Shown one piece after another: positions 59,167-64,000 of a stretch of 64,000 bases of DNA. The DNA is from Arcticibacter eurypsychrophilus (GTDB taxonomy: Bacteria > Bacteroidota > Bacteroidia > Sphingobacteriales > Sphingobacteriaceae). The stretch's first letter is position 1. Each line of letters starts with the position of its first letter. The notes below the pieces were generated by a model, which saw only the letters and a program-made list of their open reading frames with translations, was not told where the DNA came from and did no database searches. The stretch spans positions 34,652-98,651 of the forward strand of contig NZ_MDFN01000019.1 in the NCBI RefSeq assembly GCF_001730525.1. The letters run 5' to 3'. The position numbers and the translations under genes are program-made.

Positions 59167-59992
59167 CGATCAATGAGATCAGTTCAAATATGCTTTATTC
59201 TTTTGAACGGTTTTTGAAAACGCCAAGGATCATGCACCGGGCCGATCGGTTTGGTAAATCAGTGACGATTGAAGGAGAAGGCGCCAGCAACAGTAGTATC
59301 TATAATTATATAAAGGCCTGCGCACGCTTTTTAATACCGCCTGCACTGCTTATAACAACGATGACCAGGGTATCTATAGGATCAAACACTATCCGTTCAA
59401 AAAATATAAAATAGGATCCGCTCCCCTAACCAAGAAAAGAAACATCCGGGTAGAAGAAGTTATACAAATCCGCGATTGCGGGGTCGAGCCTAATAGCCGA
59501 GCAGAACTGGCTAGAGATCTTCTTATGCTCAGTTTTCATCTGTGCGGAATGAATGCAGTGGATCTGTATCATTTGGATCTTGGTAAAGTAAAAAAGAAGA
59601 GACTGGAGTTCAACCGGTCGAAGACATGCCTTATACGAAAAGACAATGCCTTTATAAGTATTAAGGTAATTCCAAAAGCTAAAAAATTATCAGAAAAATA
59701 TGCTGGTAGGCTTCAGTCAAGATATAATACGATTAGTAACTTGAACCGGGCAATTGGCAAAGGAATGCTTCAGATCAGAGAAATCACCGGGATTGACTTT
59801 ATTACTTTTTACTGGGCGAGACACACTTTTGCTAATCTTGCCCGAAACAAATGCCGGATGAGTAAGGATGACGTAGCGCTTGCCCTCAATCATGTGGATG
59901 AGGTGCAGGAAAAGCTGGTGGCATTATTGGATCCTGAAATAAAAGATGAGGTAATTGCTATAGATCATAGTAGGGTTATGAAGGTGGTATAG
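59164..59992 (+). pseudogene. Tyrosine recombinase (integrase) remnant
   Basis: Bacteroidota phage-type integrase sequence is readable in two frames. Frame 1 gives part of the core-binding domain (FSINEISSNMLYSFERFLK, ending SSIYNYIKA near 59318). One base is lost at about 59316-59320, and the other frame continues LRTLFNTACTAYNND, HYPFKKYKIGSAPLTKKRN, then the catalytic domain (LLMLSFHLCGMNAVDLYHLD, TFYWARHTFANLARN, VALALNHVDEVQEKL) to a TAG at 59990-59992. The arm-binding N-terminus is missing. After ALNHVD the usual segment with the nucleophile Tyr (of the form VTDIYI.KDW) is absent, joining straight to EVQEKL. The longest intact frame starts at 59525 (155 codons). It is inactive on three counts. 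Confidence 0.88.
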
Positions 59993-60370
59993 GATTTTGC
60001 TTTTAGTGTCCCACAATAAGTGTTAGATTGAACCAATTTATTGAAGATTTGAAGAAGTTACCTATTTAGATCGAATGATAAATTTCAATTTAAGATTGGA
60101 AATTGTCAGACAAGTGCTGAAGAAAGTTTACTAGATCGATGTTGATTTAATTGGTATGGTCTTTTTGTTACTTGTTTTAAAAAACCATTTTTAGTTGAAT
60201 ACATGGGTATAACAAAACATCATATAAAAGAGCATGCGAATGGCAGGTTCAAAAAGAATTGACATCAAATTACTATTGTCCCAGAATCTCTCTAAAATAG
60301 CAGCAAGTGCTAATATCACTCCATCAACCCAATGGTGCTACTTTTCTAATTTCATTCTTCAAATTCATCT
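59993..60370. other. 378-bp region between integrase remnant and FTR1 gene
   Basis: No recognisable gene. A 60-codon frame at 60234-60416 has no family resemblance and runs into the FTR1 3' end on the opposite strand. A very short frame from 60203 (MGITKHHIKEHANGRFKKN) might be a fragment. This is probably decayed material of the former inserted element. Confidence 0.5.
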
Positions 60371-62290
60371 TTATGCTTTCGTAATTAGTACACGATTCCC
60401 CTCCGCCCCTTTGTAATTCTGAAACTGCCATAAGGCTACAACAACTACTAATATAGTTAATTGTGCAAATAGTGATTCAAAGGTGGGGTAAATGCCCAAA
60501 GCTTCAAATCTAAAAGCATCATTCAATAAAGTTTCGCTGAAATATGCGGCCTCTTGAAGGGCTCGAAATCCTTTTCCAGTTAATACCACAGTTAATACCG
60601 CCACTACATATGCAGAAAGCTTAAAAAGCTGTCTTAGTGGTAGCCGTTTGGAATATCGAAGTATAAGTATAGCCGATACGCTAACTAATACTGCGGCTGT
60701 CACGACTGCCCAGCCAATGGCGGAGCTACCTTCGTCTGGCACATCCAATTTTAAAGTTGCCAGAAACAGCACGACTTCAAATGCTTCCCTGAAAACAATT
60801 ATGAAAGAAAAAAACATTAGCAGGTACCAGTTCCCTGACTCGGCAACCTTTTTCATTTTTTGTTCCACGAATTCCTTCCACTTCTTAACCTCTGATTTAC
60901 TGTGAAGCCATGCGCCCATGTAAATCAATACGGCCACAGCGATAATAGAACCGACCCCCTCCATGAGTTCTCTATTGCTGCCACTCAATTTAATCAGTGA
61001 TTCAATGAAAAACCAACTTGCTGCACCTACTATCAGTGCTAATATCCAGCCTAAATGGATGTAGTTAATTGCCTTTTTAATATTTAGAGGCTTAAGAACG
61101 CTTAAAACTACTGTAATAATTATCAGCGCTTCCAATGCTTCTCGTAATAGAATAGATAATGCAGCTCCATAAGTGAAGGAATATGAATACGCTTTATTTC
61201 TAAGTAAAGCATCTGCTTTGTTTACTTCTTGCTTTGCTAAAGCGTTTAATTCTCCTACCAAAACAAGATCATCACCTTTGAGCGCTGCACGATAATTAAT
61301 CATGGCTCTTTCAACGCTTATGATTAATTTAGAATCAGTTGCCCTTATAGGTGCTTCCACCAGTTCTACCCCTTCTAAATAAGCAGTTAATGCTAAACTC
61401 TGCGCAAGAATCTTATCCCTATCCTTATAAGCTTGTAAGGAAGCATCAAGGTTAAACTTAGCCAGCTCTAAAGGCTTCATTACCTTCGGTTGATGATTCC
61501 TAACTTGTGCAAGACTAATTTTAAAATTTTGTTTAGTAAGGTAGGTATTTAGCTCTTTATCCGTCAACCTGCTTACTCTGTCAATTCCGGGAACCTTTAA
61601 AAAATCCTTTTTAGTTTTTGTACCCTTATGCCTAAGGGACATGAGATAAAAAGAAACGTCCCATAGTTCGGCTTCAGACAATTCGTTAAAAGAGCGCATT
61701 GGGGTTCCATCAAGACCCAATTTTATAATGTTGTAAGCTTGTAAAGGTGAAAGGTTAGACATCGCCTCATTATCTTGAAAGTTGGTAGGTTTAGGTGATA
61801 AATTTGCAGCCAGCGCACCGTCACCACCGCCTATTGTTCCATGACAGGATACACAGTTCTTATTATATATCACCATACCTGATTTAAGGGAAGGCCAGTT
61901 CTTTGGGCTTAACTTCATCAAACCCATAGCTAGTATTTGCTCTTTAATCTGCCTGGACAGATAGGCTATTGATTCTGTGCTAGCTTTATTCTGTACTAAT
62001 TTTAATAAATGTCTTAGTTCATTCCCAAGACTGCTGAAGGCAGGCTTATTGACTTTCTGTTTTATTTTGTTTTGAAGGATTATACAATTTTTTGTAAACT
62101 CCGTGATCTCGAGGTATTCGGTTTCATTGATGATCTTTCCATTAGTAACTGCCCCAGCATAATCTTTAGCGACGTAGTCTAGCAAAGTAACTAATGTCCT
62201 AATTTCATTTTCATTACTTTCGGTCTGCGCAAAACTGGGTGAACTTACCCATAAGAGCAAGGCAGTGAAAAATGTAAATTTAAATTTCAT
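60371..62290 (-). CDS. FTR1 family iron permease with N-terminal cytochrome c domain
   Basis: 639 codons. A signal peptide (MKFKFTFFTALLLWVSSPSF) is followed by a helical region, a class I cytochrome c with haem motif NCVSCHG (Cys146, Cys149, His150) and probable axial Met in DGTPMRSF, then a linker and a seven-helix FTR1 permease. The two iron-transport REXXE motifs are LLREALEALIII (about 380) and VFREAFEVVLFLA (about 500). The family oxidises Fe(II) and moves Fe(III) inward. The cytochrome c fusion could accept the electron. It is a single gene, just beyond the integrase remnant. Confidence 0.92.
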   Translation of the reverse strand: MKFKFTFFTALLLWVSSPSFAQTESNENEIRTLVTLLDYVAKDYAGAVTNGKIINETEYLEITEFTKNCIILQNKIKQKVNKPAFSSLGNELRHLLKLVQNKASTESIAYLSRQIKEQILAMGLMKLSPKNWPSLKSGMVIYNKNCVSCHGTIGGGDGALAANLSPKPTNFQDNEAMSNLSPLQAYNIIKLGLDGTPMRSFNELSEAELWDVSFYLMSLRHKGTKTKKDFLKVPGIDRVSRLTDKELNTYLTKQNFKISLAQVRNHQPKVMKPLELAKFNLDASLQAYKDRDKILAQSLALTAYLEGVELVEAPIRATDSKLIISVERAMINYRAALKGDDLVLVGELNALAKQEVNKADALLRNKAYSYSFTYGAALSILLREALEALIIITVVLSVLKPLNIKKAINYIHLGWILALIVGAASWFFIESLIKLSGSNRELMEGVGSIIAVAVLIYMGAWLHSKSEVKKWKEFVEQKMKKVAESGNWYLLMFFSFIIVFREAFEVVLFLATLKLDVPDEGSSAIGWAVVTAAVLVSVSAILILRYSKRLPLRQLFKLSAYVVAVLTVVLTGKGFRALQEAAYFSETLLNDAFRFEALGIYPTFESLFAQLTILVVVVALWQFQNYKGAEGNRVLITKA

Positions 62291-62522
62291 TGTATGTGTT
62301 GTTTGTAATCATTCTAAATAACGGCGAAGGTATTTAAAATTTACAAGTTAATGAATGTTATTTTTGACCGAACTAATCCTTTTTTTAGATAAAATGGATA
62401 TATAGCACATTAGAAGCTTTATGGTTTTAGCTAAGGAACTTCATTTTTGGAATGCAGCATTAATGTTAAACTTACCCCATAGTCCTCCTTGGGCCATCGC
62501 ATGAAAGTTTAGAAACAGAATT

Positions 62523-63218
62523 TTAATTCGCTATTTTAATAGCAATTTTTAATAAGTCATCCTCAACTATATCGGGTGTAATTGCTAATGGGAAAAGTTG
62601 TTGTCCGGGTCTTGCTACAAATGCAGTTTGCCAGCCTGCCCACTTTGCGCCGCTGACATCCCAGCCATGGGCGGCAACTAACATACAGTCTGAATCCTCT
62701 ATATTCATTTTCCTTGCTGCCCAATGGTAGACCTCTAGATGCGGTTTGTATTTTCCATAATCTTCAATGCTTAAAATATGATTGAAGTATGTAGTGATTC
62801 CCGCAAAGTCTAGTTGTTCTTTAATGGCTTTATTAGATGAGTTACTAAATGAGACAAGAATATAACCGGCATTCTTTAAGATGGCTAATGCCTCCTTGAC
62901 TTCCGGATGCGCTTCCAAAGATAGAATATGCTTTAATGTAGCCTTGGCATCGTCTTCACTTAGCTCAATATTATTGCTTTTAGCCACCATTAATAATGTT
63001 GCGGCTCCTATCCTACCAAAATCAAAATATTGTCCGCCCACAGTTGCCACCAAAGAATAGTGAAGCATTGACGTGAACCATAACGTTCCCAATGCCTTAT
63101 TGCCTCCTAGTTTCGCAACAATTGATTCTTTCAAGGTTTCTAAATTCAATAAAGTTTCATTGACATCGAAGAAAATAATCTTAGGCTTGCTCATTATATT
63201 TAATTTCTCTATTCTCAT
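62523..63218 (-). CDS. Haloacid dehalogenase type II-like hydrolase
   Basis: 231 codons from ATG 63216-63218; a start at 63192-63194 (MSKPKIIFFDVNETLLNLE) is also plausible. HAD motif I is FFDVNETLL (nucleophile Asp), motif II LVSFSNSSNKAIK, motif III KPHLEVYHWAARKM, motif IV MLVAAHGWDVSGAKWAGWQT, which is the pattern of (S)-2-haloacid dehalogenases. The true substrate cannot be told. The upstream ATG overlaps the TGA of the short ORF at 63215-63310 (ATGA), hinting at coupling. Confidence 0.85.
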   Translation of the reverse strand: MRIEKLNIMSKPKIIFFDVNETLLNLETLKESIVAKLGGNKALGTLWFTSMLHYSLVATVGGQYFDFGRIGAATLLMVAKSNNIELSEDDAKATLKHILSLEAHPEVKEALAILKNAGYILVSFSNSSNKAIKEQLDFAGITTYFNHILSIEDYGKYKPHLEVYHWAARKMNIEDSDCMLVAAHGWDVSGAKWAGWQTAFVARPGQQLFPLAITPDIVEDDLLKIAIKIAN

Positions 63219-63310
63219 GACTTTTTTTCGTTTTCAAATCCGGTAAAAAGACTTAAACTCAATAATCCTACCTGGGCTACCGCCTTTAAGAAGGTTTTCC
63301 TATTTTCCAT
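63215..63310 (-). pseudogene. Short signal-peptide-like ORF, probable truncated gene
   Basis: 31 codons starting MENRKTFLKAVAQVGLLSLS, then LFTGFENEKKS and TGA. The N-terminus (basic residues, then a hydrophobic run) looks like an export signal (NRKTFLK resembles a twin-arginine-type leader), but no mature protein follows. It overlaps the HAD gene start by 4 bp (ATGA). It may be the 5' stub of a deleted secreted enzyme, or a small membrane peptide. Confidence 0.45.
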
Positions 63311-63852
63311 TTTTATTAGTTATTATTTTGATATCATAATAAACTTCCACCATTAACGTAATCTGGCGGTTTAATCCCATTTAACTGTAGATAAATGATA
63401 AGCTGACCTAAGTGTTGTAAGATTAAAATTTGTCTTTGTGTTATTGGCCTGGCAAAGAACTTAATCTTTTCATCAAGTCGTCAAGTAGTAATTACCAAAT
63501 GGTTCTCTAGTCCTGATTATAAGCATCTGACACTATTTTTAACCATTCTGTTTTTATTAATTTAACCCTGGCTGTTTCCTAGGGAGGTGTTTTGTTAAAA
63601 AAGTAAGTGATAGAAAGCCAATCCATAATATCTGAAATAGAGATACCAGCAAATGATGCCCTTGCTACAGAGCATTATCATAAACAAAAGCAACTTTAGG
63701 CTATTATTTTTATTTAAACGCTTTTTTATATTAAAAATTCCCTGACTTATCTGACAAATGTAAATTAATCACAATAAAAGAAAGCTAGTGCTAATAAAAG
63801 TAAGTTAATACTTTTATTAGCACTAGCTTTGAACATCAAAACACACATAATC
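63311..63852. other. 542-bp intergenic region
   Basis: No convincing coding frame. It is AT-rich and must hold the promoters for the minus-strand HAD unit and the plus-strand DUF2249 gene. Its one clear element is the perfect palindrome at 63781-63830. Confidence 0.6.
63781..63830. repeat. Perfect 22-bp inverted repeat upstream of the DUF2249 gene
   Basis: Arms 63781-63802 and 63809-63830 are exact reverse complements with a 6-nt loop AGTTAA. It ends 22 bp before the ATG, too close for a terminator of a co-oriented gene, so it would either form a 5' UTR hairpin or act as an operator. It is not a match to the FNR consensus TTGAT-N4-ATCAA. Confidence 0.8.
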
Positions 63853-64000
63853 ATGGAAACACTGGAAACCAATTACATCAACGTCCCTCTTATCGAGCCT
63901 AAATTAAAGCATCCAACTATTTTTAAGGTGTTTGATAGCCTGTTAGGGGGTGAAAGTTTAACCATTCACAACGACCACGACCCCAAACCGGTGTATTATC
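63853..64000 (+). CDS. DUF2249 domain protein (3' end outside window)
   Basis: The ATG at 63853 opens a frame that runs to the window end (49 codons). The stretch IFKVFDSLLGGESLTIHNDH followed by DPKPVYY is the DUF2249 hallmark (DHDPKPLYY). In other bacteria such domains occur with nitrosative-stress or respiratory genes. The function is unknown. The preceding long hairpin may regulate it. Confidence 0.82.
   Translation, partial: METLETNYINVPLIEPKLKHPTIFKVFDSLLGGESLTIHNDHDPKPVYY

Noticed and set aside
59094..59414. 106-codon ORF starting inside tRNA-Lys
   Set aside because: Its start lies in the tRNA and its end is out of frame after the one-base deletion; only its middle is real integrase sequence, reported as part of the pseudogene.
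60234..60416. 60-codon plus-strand ORF between the integrase remnant and FTR1
   Set aside because: No family resemblance or promoter, and it ends inside the 3' end of the FTR1 gene on the other strand.

Overview
The window reads as a chromosomal segment of a low-GC Bacteroidota bacterium, most likely family Sphingobacteriaceae (Pedobacter-like). The grounds are SusC/SusD/SusE outer-membrane glycan uptake genes with an ECF sigma/FecR pair, a TamA-like lipoprotein (TamL), LruC-type and DUF2721 proteins, promoters of the TTG-N19-TAnnTTTG type, few Shine-Dalgarno sequences, tRNAs without encoded CCA, and a his operon ordered GDCB-HAF-IE. No database search was possible; family names come from motifs and recalled family sequences.

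Layout. 1-12170 (minus strand): a polysaccharide-utilisation locus in the order ECF sigma, FecR anti-sigma, SusC, SusD, SusE-like lipoprotein, GH76 glycosidase, a decayed GH97 gene, and a GH2 beta-galactosidase-type enzyme cut by the left window edge. 12258-14830 (minus): a ROK sugar kinase and a FucP/GluP-type sugar importer. 15538-17806 (plus): a CE2-type SGNH esterase overlapping a GH26 beta-mannanase, preceded by a 0.7-kb gap with a phased 11-bp repeat cluster. Together these suggest mannan or galacto/glucomannan use: deacetylation, backbone cleavage, uptake, phosphorylation. 17871-32699: mixed core and accessory genes (SMR exporter, divergent DEAD-like helicase, RluA-type pseudouridine synthase, LruC lipoprotein, zinc metallopeptidase, outer-membrane proteins, TamL, SpoU methyltransferase, tRNA-Cys, pyrD, MnmC-like methyltransferase, HI0933-type flavoprotein).

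32700-40939 (plus): the complete histidine operon, with a clear promoter, a short leader ORF containing two His-His pairs, and a WD40 gene at the tail. 40932-47787: NlpC/P60 peptidase, universal stress protein, ferredoxin, LuxC-type acyl-CoA reductase, FtsE, GrpE, DnaJ, Ppx/GppA. 47776-55015 (minus): a long gene run with ccmC, ccmD-like, glutamate dehydrogenase, ccmE, ccmF, a DUF2520 protein, KdsC phosphatase and Maf. CcmE carries the CxxxY variant of the haem-binding motif. 55127-58991: small hypotheticals, two tandem DUF2721 proteins and an ABC-F ATPase.

59053-64000: tRNA-Lys followed by a dead tyrosine recombinase (5' truncated, frameshifted, lacking the catalytic Tyr), then an FTR1 iron permease fused to cytochrome c, a haloacid-dehalogenase-like gene, and the start of a DUF2249 gene. 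This right end looks like the footprint of a former integrative element at a tRNA gene.

No intact insertion sequence, CRISPR array, phage or recognisable defence system was seen. The most unusual signals are the his leader, the degenerate helicase, the GH97 deletion scar, the 11-bp phased repeats, and several very long perfect palindromes between genes.
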